DNA of 58,423 nt from positions 1 through 58,423 of the forward strand of contig PUNC01000113.1 of assembly GCA_003551625.1 (NCBI GenBank), read 5' to 3'. The DNA comes from PVC group bacterium (lineage in GTDB: Bacteria; Auribacterota; Erginobacteria; Erginobacterales; PUNC01). The number at the start of each line of letters is the position of its first letter. Position 1 is the first letter of the stretch. Below are positions 18,737-28,026 of this stretch, piece by piece. The translations under genes and the position numbers were made by a program. The notes under the pieces were generated by a model. That model ran no database searches. It worked only from the letters and a program-made list of their open reading frames with translations, and had not been told where the DNA came from.

Positions 18737-19741
18737 ATGAAGAAGGGAATGATAGTGGTCACCGGCGGCGCCGGCTTTATCGGAAGCGCCCTCATTCGGG
18801 AGTTGAACCGGTCGGGCCGGGAGGAGATAGTCGTCGTGGATTCTCTCGGGTCGGGGGATAAGTGGAGGAATCTCAATGGGTTGAGGTTCGCCGATTACCT
18901 GGACAAGGAGGATTTCCTCCAGCAGGTCCGGGCCGGTAATTTCGGCCCGCCCCCGGAAGCGATCTTCCATCTCGGGGCCTGCTCTTCCACCACCGAGCTC
19001 GACGTCGGCTATTTGATGAGAAACAACTTCGAATACAGCAAATCCCTGGCCCGTTACTGCCTGAACAGTTCGGTTCGTCTGATCTACGCTTCCTCGGCCG
19101 CCACTTACGGCGACGGGGGGATCGGCTTTAAAGATTCCGAAGACGATCTTCCGCGGCTGCGGCCCCTCAACCCCTACGGTTTTTCCAAGCAGCTTTTCGA
19201 TCTCTGGGCCTGGCGAGCCGGCGCGCTGGGAAAAATCGTCGGCCTGAAGTATTTCAATGTCTTCGGCCCCAACGAATATCACAAGGGTGAGATGCGCAGT
19301 ATGGTCTGCAAGGGCTACGAACAGATCCGTTCCGCCGGCCGGCTCAAACTCTTCAAATCCGAGCGGCCGGAATTCGGCGACGGGGAGCAGGAGAGGGACT
19401 TCCTTTACGTCAAGGACGCGGCGCGGATGACACTTTTCTTCCTCTCGCGCCCGGAAGCCCGCGGGATATTCAATATCGGCAGCGGCGAGGTCCACACCTG
19501 GAATCAGCTGGCCGGCGCCCTCTTCCGGGCCGCGGGGCTTCCCCCCGCGATCGAATACATTCCCCTGCCGGACCGGCTGCGGGACCGTTATCAATATCAT
19601 ACGCGGGCCGAAATCGCGAAACTCCGGTCGGCCGGATACTCCGCTCCGCCGACGCCGCTGGCCGAGGCGGTGGAAGACTACGTCCGCAATTATCTCGACG
19701 GCCGGCGCCACCTGGGTGAGGTTGCCAATGAAGAAGGATGA
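18737..19741 (+). CDS. hldD: ADP-L-glycero-D-manno-heptose 6-epimerase
   Basis: VVTGGAGFIGSALIRELN; HLGACSSTTELDVGYLMRNNFEYSKSLARYC; KYFNVFGPNEYHKGEMRSMV. Confidence 0.92.
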   Translation: MKKGMIVVTGGAGFIGSALIRELNRSGREEIVVVDSLGSGDKWRNLNGLRFADYLDKEDFLQQVRAGNFGPPPEAIFHLGACSSTTELDVGYLMRNNFEYSKSLARYCLNSSVRLIYASSAATYGDGGIGFKDSEDDLPRLRPLNPYGFSKQLFDLWAWRAGALGKIVGLKYFNVFGPNEYHKGEMRSMVCKGYEQIRSAGRLKLFKSERPEFGDGEQERDFLYVKDAARMTLFFLSRPEARGIFNIGSGEVHTWNQLAGALFRAAGLPPAIEYIPLPDRLRDRYQYHTRAEIAKLRSAGYSAPPTPLAEAVEDYVRNYLDGRRHLGEVANEEG

Positions 19742-20699
19742 ACGTCGGATCATCGCCGATTGGGCCGGCAAGCGGGTGCTGGTGGTGGGGGATGTAATGC
19801 TCGACGAGTATATCTGGGGGGAGGTGGAGCGGATATCCCCGGAAGCCCCGGTTCCGGTGGTGAGGGTGAAGGGCCGGAGCTGGACGGCCGGGGGGGCCGC
19901 CAACGTGGCCCACAATGTGGCGGCGCTGGGAGGTTCGGTGGAACTGGTCGGCCTGATCGGCCGGGATCAGCAGGGCAAGCTGCTCAAGAGGGTTATGGAA
20001 CGGGCGGGGATCGGTACCGGAGGGCTGATCGTCTCCTCTTCGCGGCCGACGGTGACCAAATCGCGGATTCTGGCGGGCCATCAGCAGGTGGTCAGGATCG
20101 ACACCGAGCAGCCCGGCCGGATCGCCGCCCCGGAGCGCCGCGAAGCGATTATGAGGGCGAAAGCGCTGGCGGGTTCCGTCGACGCGGTGATCATCGAAGA
20201 CTACTCCAAGGGGCTGCTGGACCAGGAGATGATCGACCGGCTGATCGGGTTGTCGCTGGCCCGCGACTGTCCGGTGGTGGCCGACCCCAACGAAAACCAA
20301 CGTTACCGCTATCGCGGGGCCACCCTGGTCACTCCCAACCGGAAAGAGGCCCTGGTGGTCTCCGGCCTTCCCCGCGAGACTCCGACCGCCGAACTCGGCC
20401 GCCATCTGCTCCGGCGCTGGGGGCCGCGGGCCCTTCTGATCACGCTCGGCGAGGACGGGATGTGCCTCTTCGAGCGCCGGAAGAAGCCCTTCTTCATCCC
20501 CACCGTGGCCCGAGAGGTATTCGACGTTTCCGGCGCCGGCGACACGGTGGTGGGCACGCTGGCGCTGGCCCTGGCCGCCGGAGCCGATTTTTCGTCCGCG
20601 GCCGAACTCGCCAATCGCGCCGCCGGGATTGTGGTGGGCAAGCTGGGCACCGCGACCGCGAGCGCGTCGGAACTGCTGGAAGCCGTGGCGGAGCGATGA
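19728..20699 (+). CDS. D-glycero-beta-D-manno-heptose 7-phosphate kinase (RfaE1 domain only)
   Basis: RVLVVGDVMLDEYIWGEVERISPEAPVPVVRV; FDVSGAGDTVVGTLALALAAGA; no C-terminal nucleotidyltransferase domain. Confidence 0.9.
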   Translation: MKKDERRIIADWAGKRVLVVGDVMLDEYIWGEVERISPEAPVPVVRVKGRSWTAGGAANVAHNVAALGGSVELVGLIGRDQQGKLLKRVMERAGIGTGGLIVSSSRPTVTKSRILAGHQQVVRIDTEQPGRIAAPERREAIMRAKALAGSVDAVIIEDYSKGLLDQEMIDRLIGLSLARDCPVVADPNENQRYRYRGATLVTPNRKEALVVSGLPRETPTAELGRHLLRRWGPRALLITLGEDGMCLFERRKKPFFIPTVAREVFDVSGAGDTVVGTLALALAAGADFSSAAELANRAAGIVVGKLGTATASASELLEAVAER

Positions 20700-21268
20700 A
20701 ACGGCCGGCCGTCTTCCTGGATCGGGACGGGACCATAAACTATGATCCCGGTTACCTGGATTCGCCCGACAAACTGGTAGTCCTCCCCCCCGCCCGCCGG
20801 GGGCTGAAGCTGCTGTCGGAGCTGGGGTATCCCCTGTTTATCGTGACCAACCAGTCGGGGATCGGGAGAGGGTATCTCAGCGTCGAAACCCTTCAGGCGA
20901 TTCACCGGAGACTCGAAGAGGAGCTCGCCCCCGCCGGGGTCAAGTTTGAAGAGATAGCTTTCTGTCCCCACCACCCGGAAGAGGGCTGCTCCTGCCGCAA
21001 GCCCAGCCCGAAGATGGTGCTGGATCTGGCCGCGGCGCACGATATCGACCTCGCGGCTTCCTACCTGGTCGGCGACAGCCCTTCCGACATCGAGACCGGC
21101 CGCCGGGCGGGATGCCGGACCGTTCTTCTCTCCGGCCCCGACCCCGCCGGGCGGGCGGGAGCGGCCGGGGGGCGGGTCGAGCCCGAATATTCGGCCGCCG
21201 ACCTTTGGGAGGCGGCCCGCCTGATCCGCGAGCTTGCCGCATCCGACCGGGAGGGGCGGCCGAGGTGA
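20696..21268 (+). CDS. gmhB: D-glycero-beta-D-manno-heptose 1,7-bisphosphate 7-phosphatase (HAD)
   Basis: VFLDRDGTINYDPGYL; VTNQSGIGRGYLS; FCPHHPEEGCSCRKPSPKM. Confidence 0.9.
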   Translation: MKRPAVFLDRDGTINYDPGYLDSPDKLVVLPPARRGLKLLSELGYPLFIVTNQSGIGRGYLSVETLQAIHRRLEEELAPAGVKFEEIAFCPHHPEEGCSCRKPSPKMVLDLAAAHDIDLAASYLVGDSPSDIETGRRAGCRTVLLSGPDPAGRAGAAGGRVEPEYSAADLWEAARLIRELAASDREGRPR

Positions 21269-22020
21269 CCGGGAAGGAGAACTATCCCGCGGCGGCGATC
21301 ATCCCCGCCCGCTTCGCCTCCACCCGGTTCCCGGGCAAAATCCTGGCTTCGCTGGGCGGCCGGACGGTGATCGAATGGGTCTGGCGGGCGGCGGCCGCTT
21401 CCCGGGTCCGGCGCGCGCTGGTGGCGACCGACGACCGCCGGATCGAGGAGGAGGTGAAAAGGTTCGGGGGAGAGGTGGTTCTGACTTCGGCTTCCCACCG
21501 GACGGGCAGCGAAAGAGTGGCCGAGGCCGCCGGGCGGCTGGGCCCGGAAGTGGAGGTCGTGATCAACGTCCAGGGCGACGAGCCCTTTCTGCGTCCGGAG
21601 ATGATAGACCGGGTGGCGGGAGAACTCGTTTCCGATCCTTCCCTGGAGGCGGTCACCCTGATCAAGCGGATCGATTCTCCGGAAGAGTTCAATGATCCGG
21701 GGACGGTTAAGGCGGTGGTCGACGAGGACGGCTTTGCTCTTTATTTCTCCCGCTCCCCGATTCCTTACCGCGGATTCTCGACCTCCTTCCGCCCCTTCAA
21801 ACATATCGGGATCTACGGTTTCCGGAAGGATTTTCTCCTCCGTTTCGTTCAATTGCCGCCGGGACGGCTGGAGAGCCGGGAAAGGCTGGAGCAGTTGCGG
21901 ATACTTGAAAGCGGGTATAGAATAAAGACCCTGTTAACGGACCGGGAGACCATCGGCATCGATACGCCAGAGGATCTCAAACGGGCCGAAGCATTCTTGA
22001 GAGAACGGGGCAATGATTGA
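21265..22020 (+). CDS. kdsB: 3-deoxy-manno-octulosonate cytidylyltransferase (GTG start)
   Basis: AAIIPARFASTRFPGKILASLGG; VINVQGDEPFL; IGIDTPEDLKRAE. Confidence 0.93.
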   Translation: MTGKENYPAAAIIPARFASTRFPGKILASLGGRTVIEWVWRAAAASRVRRALVATDDRRIEEEVKRFGGEVVLTSASHRTGSERVAEAAGRLGPEVEVVINVQGDEPFLRPEMIDRVAGELVSDPSLEAVTLIKRIDSPEEFNDPGTVKAVVDEDGFALYFSRSPIPYRGFSTSFRPFKHIGIYGFRKDFLLRFVQLPPGRLESRERLEQLRILESGYRIKTLLTDRETIGIDTPEDLKRAEAFLRERGND

Positions 22021-22861
22021 GAAAGTCAAAGAATTTTCCATCGGCGAAATCAGGGTGGGGGGGAGGTCCCCCTTCTTCCTGATCGCCGGGGTCTGCGTGA
22101 TCGAGGACGCCGATTGGACCCGGCGGATCGCCGAAGCGCTCAAAACCGCCGCCGCCGCCCGCGGCGTCGGGCTGGTCTTCAAAGCCTCTTACGACAAGGC
22201 CAACCGGACTTCCTTGAACTCGTTCCGCGGGCCGGGGTTGGAAACGGGGCTGAAGATCCTGAAGAAGATCAAGGACGAACTGGAGCTTCCCCTGCTGGTG
22301 GATTTCCACCGCGCCGAGGACGCGGCGACGGTGGCGGAGGTGGCCGATGTCGTTCAGGTGCCGGCTTTTCTTTGCCGGCAGACCGACATCGTCGCCGCCG
22401 CCGCCCGCACCGGCCGGGCGGTCAACGTCAAGAAGGGCCAGTTTCTCGCCCCCGAAGACGCGGCGGCGATAATCGAGAAGATCCGGTCCGCCGGCAACGA
22501 ACGGATCCTGATCACGGAAAGGGGGACCAGCTTCGGCTACCATTACCTGGTCAGCGACTTCAAGGGGATGGTCCGGACGCGGAAGCTGGGCTTCCCGGTG
22601 GTCTATGACGCCACTCACAGCACCCAGCTCCCGGGCGGCGGCGGAGGCTTCACGGAGGGGGAGAGGGAGATGATCGAACCCCTGGCCCGGAGCGCGCTGG
22701 CGGCCGGTTGCGACGCGGTCTTCCTGGAGGTGCACGATCGGCCGGAAGAAGCCCTCTCCGACGGACCCAGCCTTCTCCCCCTGGAGAGGCTGCCGGCCCT
22801 GCTGGGCGAACTGAAGGCGATTGACCGGATCGTGAAGACCGGGAGGGCCCGAGATGGCTGA
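22013..22861 (+). CDS. kdsA: 3-deoxy-8-phosphooctulonate synthase
   Basis: FFLIAGVCVIE; FKASYDKANRTSLNSFRGPGLETGLKIL; DATHSTQLPG. Confidence 0.95.
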   Translation: MIEKVKEFSIGEIRVGGRSPFFLIAGVCVIEDADWTRRIAEALKTAAAARGVGLVFKASYDKANRTSLNSFRGPGLETGLKILKKIKDELELPLLVDFHRAEDAATVAEVADVVQVPAFLCRQTDIVAAAARTGRAVNVKKGQFLAPEDAAAIIEKIRSAGNERILITERGTSFGYHYLVSDFKGMVRTRKLGFPVVYDATHSTQLPGGGGGFTEGEREMIEPLARSALAAGCDAVFLEVHDRPEEALSDGPSLLPLERLPALLGELKAIDRIVKTGRARDG

Positions 22862-23825
22862 AAAAGATATCCTCGCCGTCGCGCGCCGGGTTATCGAGAC
22901 CGAAGCCGAGGCCGTGGCGAGCCTGATCCCCCGGCTCGGCGAAGATTTCTCCCGGGCGGTGGAGATTCTCTTCAACTGCCGGGGAAGGATCATCGTGACC
23001 GGGATGGGCAAGACCGGCCTGATCGGGCGGAAGATCTCGGCCACCCTCGCCTCTACCGGCTCGCCCTCCTTGAGCCTTCATCCCGCCGAGGCGCTGCACG
23101 GGGACCTGGGGATGGTGGGGCGGGAGGACGTCGTCCTGGCGGTATCCCAGAGCGGCGACTCTTACGAGATCAAGGCCCTGCTGCCGTTCATCAAGCAGAT
23201 GGGGATCAAGCTGATCGCGCTTACCGGCCGGCCGGACTCCCCGCTGGCCCGCTACAGCGACGTGGTGCTTGACACCGCGGTGGACCGGGAAGCCTGCCCC
23301 CACAACCTGGTGCCCACCGCCTCCACCACCGCCGCCCTGGCCCTGGGCGACGCTCTCGCCGTCGCCCTGTTGGAGAAGCGGGGGTTCGAGAAGGCGGATT
23401 TCGCCCGGCTTCATCCGGGCGGGGCCATCGGGAAGAGATTGCTCCTGAAGGTCTCCGACCTGATGCGGACCGGCCCGGCCAACCCGCTGGTGGACAGCGG
23501 GGTGAGCGTGAAAGAGACCCTCTTCCGGATCACCGCCGCCCGGGCGGGCGCCGCCGGCGTGATCGACGGCGCCGGGCGGCTGGCGGGCATATTCACCGAC
23601 GGCGACCTGCGCCGGGCGATCGAGAAGGATCCGGGGATTCTCGACCGGGCGGTCGGGGAAGCGATGACGGCATCGCCACTGACCGTAGCGCCGGATCAGC
23701 TGGCGACCGAGGCCCTGCGGATGTTGAGCGAGCGCAAGATCGACGAACTGCCGGTCGTCGACGCCGAGGGAAAGCCGGTCGGAATGCTCGATATCCAGGA
23801 TCTGCTCAACGCGGGGCTGACCTGA
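22854..23825 (+). CDS. kdsD: Arabinose-5-phosphate isomerase (SIS + 2 CBS domains)
   Basis: VTGMGKTGLIGRKISATLASTGSPSLSLHPAEALHGDLGMV; HPGGAIGKRLLLKVSDLM; CBS repeats. Confidence 0.93.
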   Translation: MAEKDILAVARRVIETEAEAVASLIPRLGEDFSRAVEILFNCRGRIIVTGMGKTGLIGRKISATLASTGSPSLSLHPAEALHGDLGMVGREDVVLAVSQSGDSYEIKALLPFIKQMGIKLIALTGRPDSPLARYSDVVLDTAVDREACPHNLVPTASTTAALALGDALAVALLEKRGFEKADFARLHPGGAIGKRLLLKVSDLMRTGPANPLVDSGVSVKETLFRITAARAGAAGVIDGAGRLAGIFTDGDLRRAIEKDPGILDRAVGEAMTASPLTVAPDQLATEALRMLSERKIDELPVVDAEGKPVGMLDIQDLLNAGLT

Positions 23826-23846
23826 CCGGCCGCCGCGCCGGTGGGG

Positions 23847-23866
23847 TTAATCCGGATTATTCATAA
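23847..23866 (-). repeat. Dispersed motif family E, copy 1
   Basis: ttaatccggattattcataa (reverse complement TTATGAATAATCCGGATTAA), just upstream of kdsC. Confidence 0.6.
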
Positions 23867-23880
23867 AAGAGGAACCGGAG

Positions 23881-24390
23881 ATGAAGCGACCGATCGACCG
23901 GGACCGGCTGAAAAATATCCGGTTGCTGGCCCTGGATGTTGACGGGGTTCTCACCGACGGCACGATCCGCCTGGACGGCGCCGGCGGCGAATCGAAGGTC
24001 TTCTCCGTTCAGGACGGCTCCGCCCTGAAACGGGCGTCGGCGGCGGGGGTGGAGATTGTTTGGATCAGCGGCCGGACCTCGCCCGCGGTCGCGGCCCGGG
24101 CCAAAGAGCTGGGGGTGACGGCGGTCTATCAGGGCGTCGAAGAGAAGACCGGGGTCCTGGACAAGATCCTCGCCGGGAAGGGGTTGAGCTGGAAGCAGGC
24201 GGCCGCGGTCGGCGACGATCTCAACGATCTCGCCGTGATGAGAAAGTGCGGGTGGTCGGCGGCGCCGTCCCAGGCCCATCCCGCGGTCGCCGCCGCCGCC
24301 GATTACGTCACCGGAACGCCCGGAGGAGGGGGAGCGGTCCGGGAGGTGGTGGACCTGATCCTGGAGGCCCGGGGGAGGGCGTTATCCTGA
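23881..24390 (+). CDS. kdsC: 3-deoxy-D-manno-octulosonate 8-phosphate phosphatase
   Basis: LLALDVDGVLTDGTIRLD; ISGRTSPAVAARAKELGV; AAVGDDLNDLAVM. Confidence 0.93.
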   Translation: MKRPIDRDRLKNIRLLALDVDGVLTDGTIRLDGAGGESKVFSVQDGSALKRASAAGVEIVWISGRTSPAVAARAKELGVTAVYQGVEEKTGVLDKILAGKGLSWKQAAAVGDDLNDLAVMRKCGWSAAPSQAHPAVAAAADYVTGTPGGGGAVREVVDLILEARGRALS

Positions 24391-24458
24391 AGACGATCCC
24401 CGGCCGGGGCCGGGGTCTTGCTCCGCAGGTTTTCAGCTCTTTTCCGAAGTAAGACGAA

Positions 24459-24929
24459 ATGATCAGAACCGATAAAATCAAAACGACTCCGCTTCTGGCG
24501 GCGATACTGCTGGCGGCGCTGGTCGTTGGAGCCGCCGTCGAGGCGGGAGGGGATCCCACGCCCGCCCCCCGCCGCCGGGAGATCAGCGGCTTCACCCGGT
24601 ATATTCCCGGCCGGGACGGCGAGATCGAGTGGGAGATCAACGGGGAGACCGCCCGCTTTTTGTCCGCCAACCTGGTGGAGATGGAAGGGTTCGTCGCCCG
24701 GGCCGGGGGCGAGCTCGCCCCCCTGACCCTGAGCACCCGCCGGTTGGTATTCGATCTCAACAGCAATACCGGCTGGGCGGTGGAAGAGTGGGGCGAATTT
24801 CGAAGCGACAATATCTTCCTGCGGGGGCGGGGAGTGGTCTGGGATACCCGCAACCAGATGATCCGGTTTGTCGAGGACGTGAGGTTCGTTATCGACGAGA
24901 CGGAGGGCGGGGGGCTCTTCCCGTTATGA
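24459..24929 (+). CDS. lptC: LPS export protein LptC
   Basis: N-terminal TM, EISGFTRYIPGRDGEIEWEINGETARFLSANLVEMEGFVA; position directly before lptA/lptB. Confidence 0.8.
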   Translation: MIRTDKIKTTPLLAAILLAALVVGAAVEAGGDPTPAPRRREISGFTRYIPGRDGEIEWEINGETARFLSANLVEMEGFVARAGGELAPLTLSTRRLVFDLNSNTGWAVEEWGEFRSDNIFLRGRGVVWDTRNQMIRFVEDVRFVIDETEGGGLFPL

Positions 24930-25414
24930 GAACCGCGACGATCTTGAAGCTGGCGCCGCTTCTGCTTCTCCTTTTTCCGTCGGTCCCGGGTCGTCCCGGC
25001 GCCGACGAGATTGGGCAAGAAGACTGGACGGTGATCACCTGCGACGGCAACCTCCTGATGGAGCGCGGCGCCCAAAAGGCGACCTTCTCCCGCAACGTCC
25101 GGGTGGTCAATCCCCGGGGGAGCATATCCGCCGACCGCCTGGTGATCTTCTTCTGCCGGGAAGGGGAGACCGTCGACCGGCTCGAGGCTTTCGGTTCCGT
25201 GGAGATCGATCTGGCCGGCCGGGCCGGCGGCGCCGACACCCTCGCCTACCATCCGCGGGAGCGGCGGCTGGTTCTGCTGGCCAACGCCCGGGTCAGGATC
25301 GGCGCGGACACGGTGCGGGGGGAGAAGATAACCTTTTACCTGGACCGGGACGAGATGGAGGTGGAAGCCGCCACCGATATGAGGATTGTGCCGCCCCGGG
25401 AATGGAGGGAGTAA
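24926..25414 (+). CDS. lptA: LPS transport periplasmic protein LptA (OstA-like)
   Basis: Signal peptide; TCDGNLLMERGAQKATFSRNVRVVNPRGSISADRLVIFF; overlaps lptC. Confidence 0.85.
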   Translation: MRTATILKLAPLLLLLFPSVPGRPGADEIGQEDWTVITCDGNLLMERGAQKATFSRNVRVVNPRGSISADRLVIFFCREGETVDRLEAFGSVEIDLAGRAGGADTLAYHPRERRLVLLANARVRIGADTVRGEKITFYLDRDEMEVEAATDMRIVPPREWRE

Positions 25415-25417
25415 GGC

Positions 25418-26140
25418 TTGACCCTTTTGAGGACCGAAAACCTGGTCAAGGCCTACCGCCGCCGCCGCGTGGTCGATCGGGTCAGCCTCACCGTCAACCC
25501 GGGGGAGATCGTCGGCCTGCTCGGCCCCAACGGCGCCGGGAAGACCACGACCTTCTATATGGTGGTGGGTTTGATCAGTCCCACCGAAGGCAGGGTACTC
25601 TTCGACCGGGAGGATATCACCCGGCTGCCGATGTCGCGCCGGGCGCGGCTGGGGATATCCTATCTTTCCCAGGAGCCGTCGGTCTTCCGGAACCTGACGG
25701 TGGAAGAGAATATCCTGGCCATCCTGGAGACCGTGGATTCCGACCGCCGCCGCCGCCGGGCGAGAATGCGCGACCTCCTCCAGGAGCTGGGTATCGCCCA
25801 CCTGGCCGGGAACAAGGCCTACACCCTCTCCGGGGGGGAGAGGAGAAGACTGGAGATCGCCCGCGCCCTGGTGATCTCTCCCCGGTTCATCCTGCTCGAC
25901 GAGCCTTTCTCCGGCGTCGATCCCATCGCGGTGGCCGATGTCCAGAACATCATCCAGGATTTGCGAAACCGGGGTATGGGCATCCTGCTCACCGACCATA
26001 ATGTCCGGGAAACCCTTTCCATCACCGATCGATCCTATATAATGTTCGAGGGGAAGATCCTCTTTTCGGGGACTTCCACCGACCTGGTCAACAATCCCCA
26101 GGCCCGGGAAGTCTATCTGGGCGAAAAATTTAGAATGTGA
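25418..26140 (+). CDS. lptB: LPS export ABC transporter ATPase (TTG start)
   Basis: [82 protein letters not shown]. Confidence 0.95.
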   Translation: MTLLRTENLVKAYRRRRVVDRVSLTVNPGEIVGLLGPNGAGKTTTFYMVVGLISPTEGRVLFDREDITRLPMSRRARLGISYLSQEPSVFRNLTVEENILAILETVDSDRRRRRARMRDLLQELGIAHLAGNKAYTLSGGERRRLEIARALVISPRFILLDEPFSGVDPIAVADVQNIIQDLRNRGMGILLTDHNVRETLSITDRSYIMFEGKILFSGTSTDLVNNPQAREVYLGEKFRM

Positions 26141-26213
26141 AACGTCCGCCGATCTCCGCCCGGAGGCCCGGGACGCCCGGAGGAGCGGACACTTAAACTT
26201 TCAGGAGGACAAA

Positions 26214-26729
26214 GTGCAGGTAACGATCACCAGTCGCCACGCCGAGATCAGTGAACAGACGCGGGACTACGGAAGGAAGAAGATCGAGCATTTTTCCCAG
26301 ATCGTATCGGAGATCACCGAAGTCCACCTTGTGATCGAGAAGGAAAAAAGAGGGTTTCTGGCCGAGGTCAACCTGCTGGTTCCCCGCCATCCGATCAACG
26401 TCCGGGCCCGCGCGCCCGAAGCGGCGCCGGCTATCGACGCCGTCGCCAAGAAGGCCGAGCGGCGGCTGCGGAAGCTTAAAACCCGGATCGAGAAGAGCCG
26501 GAAGCAGGCGCCCCTCCCGGAACCTTCCCCGGAGGCCATCGAGGAGGTCCCCAAGCTGATTCGGGAGGAGGGTTTCCTGGTCAAGACTTTGACCGAGCGG
26601 GAGGCTTCGCTGCGGATGCGGGGTTCGAACCTTAATTTTTTGATCTACCGCGAACCGGGCGACCGGCGGTTGAAGGTAATCTACCGCCGGCGGGACGGAA
26701 ACCTGGGCTTGATCGAACTGGAAGACTGA
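26214..26729 (+). CDS. hpf: Ribosome hibernation promoting factor, long form (GTG start)
   Basis: MQVTITSRHAEISEQTRDYGRKKIEHF; C-terminal long-HPF dimerisation domain (NLNFLIYREPGDRRLKVIYRRRDGNLGLIE). Confidence 0.9.
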   Translation: MQVTITSRHAEISEQTRDYGRKKIEHFSQIVSEITEVHLVIEKEKRGFLAEVNLLVPRHPINVRARAPEAAPAIDAVAKKAERRLRKLKTRIEKSRKQAPLPEPSPEAIEEVPKLIREEGFLVKTLTEREASLRMRGSNLNFLIYREPGDRRLKVIYRRRDGNLGLIELED

Positions 26730-26745
26730 TCGAAAAGGCAGCGAA

Positions 26746-27702
26746 ATGAAGATCAAGGGCCTTACAATCAACGACTTTTACGAGGGGATGAAGGAGAAGC
26801 TCCGTCTGCGGCTGGTCGCCGGCGCCCCGGGCCTGCGCAACCGGATTCCCTTTTCGGAACTGGCCCAGCCGGGGTTGATCTTCTGCGGTTACAGCCGCCA
26901 TTTCGCGTCCGGCCGGGGCCAGGTGATGGGGAAAAACGCGATCGGTTATCTCCGGGGACTGGATCCGAAGCTGCGAAGGGAACGGATCCGTCTTCTGCTC
27001 GAGCAGAAGGTGCCGTTCTGCGTGGTGACCGGAAATATTCTCCCTCCCCCGGAATTACTGGAAGAGGCCGACCGGATTGAGATTCCCGTCTTTCGCTCCT
27101 CCCTGGCCAGCGGACAGATCATCGACCTGGGCGCGGCCTTTCTGGAAGGGATGTGCTCCCCCCAGGTGACCTACAACGCCAACCTGATGGAGGTTTTCGG
27201 GGTGGGGGTCCTGATCCAGGGCAAGAGCGGGGTGGGCAAAAGCGAATGCGCGCTCAACCTGGTGGCCCGCGGCCACCGCCTGGTGAGCGACGATATCGTT
27301 TACATCCGCAAGTTCCGGGGAGGATATCTCCAGGGCGAGGCTCCGGAACTGGGCCGCTTTCATATGGAGATCCGGGGGCTGGGGATAATCAACGTGCAGA
27401 ACCTGTTCGGCGCGGGTTGTGTCCGGCAGCGCAAGCGGATCGATATGGCGGTGACCCTGGAAGCCTGGGCATCCGACAAGGAATACGAGCGGCTGGGATT
27501 GGATGAAAGCCGGACCGAGCTTTTGAAGGTCAAGATCCCCCATCTCCTGATTCCGGTCCGTCCCGGGCGCAACCTGGATCTTTTGATCGAGACCGCCGCC
27601 CTAAACTACCGGATAAAGATGATGGGCTTGAATCCCGCCCAGGAGTTCGACCGGATCGTTCGCGAAAAGATCCAGTCCAAGTCCGGATCGAGTTTTCGCT
27701 GA
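26746..27702 (+). CDS. hprK: HPr kinase/phosphorylase
   Basis: GVLIQGKSGVGKSECALNLVARGHRLVSDD P-loop; MEIRGLGIINVQNLFG signature. Confidence 0.95.
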   Translation: MKIKGLTINDFYEGMKEKLRLRLVAGAPGLRNRIPFSELAQPGLIFCGYSRHFASGRGQVMGKNAIGYLRGLDPKLRRERIRLLLEQKVPFCVVTGNILPPPELLEEADRIEIPVFRSSLASGQIIDLGAAFLEGMCSPQVTYNANLMEVFGVGVLIQGKSGVGKSECALNLVARGHRLVSDDIVYIRKFRGGYLQGEAPELGRFHMEIRGLGIINVQNLFGAGCVRQRKRIDMAVTLEAWASDKEYERLGLDESRTELLKVKIPHLLIPVRPGRNLDLLIETAALNYRIKMMGLNPAQEFDRIVREKIQSKSGSSFR

Positions 27703-27753
27703 GCGGCCGCGCCTGCCGCTGTTTCCGGGAGTTGTTTTAAGGATCGGACGACT

Positions 27754-28026
27754 ATGAAGGAACTGACCAGGGAAGTCGAGATCAAGAACAAGCTCGGGCT
27801 GCACGCCCGGCCTGCCGCCCGCCTGGTCCAGGTGGCCAACCGTTTCTCCTCCGATATTATGGTCAAGAGCGGCGACGACGAGGTCAACGCCAAGAGCATT
27901 ATGGGGATATTGATGCTGGCCGCCGCCCAGGGCTCCCGGCTCAAGGTCCGGGTCCGCGGGCAGGATGCCGAACCGGCCCTGGACGCCATCGTCAGCCTGG
28001 TCGAAAACAAATTCGAGGAGGAGTGA
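27754..28026 (+). CDS. ptsH: Phosphocarrier protein HPr
   Basis: KNKLGLHARPAARLVQVA (His15) and VNAKSIMGILMLAA (Ser46). Confidence 0.95.
   Translation: MKELTREVEIKNKLGLHARPAARLVQVANRFSSDIMVKSGDDEVNAKSIMGILMLAAAQGSRLKVRVRGQDAEPALDAIVSLVENKFEEE

Noticed and set aside
9254-26140. Novel gene system within the LPS region
   Set aside because: Every gene fits a known family for lipid A/core/Kdo/heptose synthesis or Lpt export; the order is compact but ordinary.
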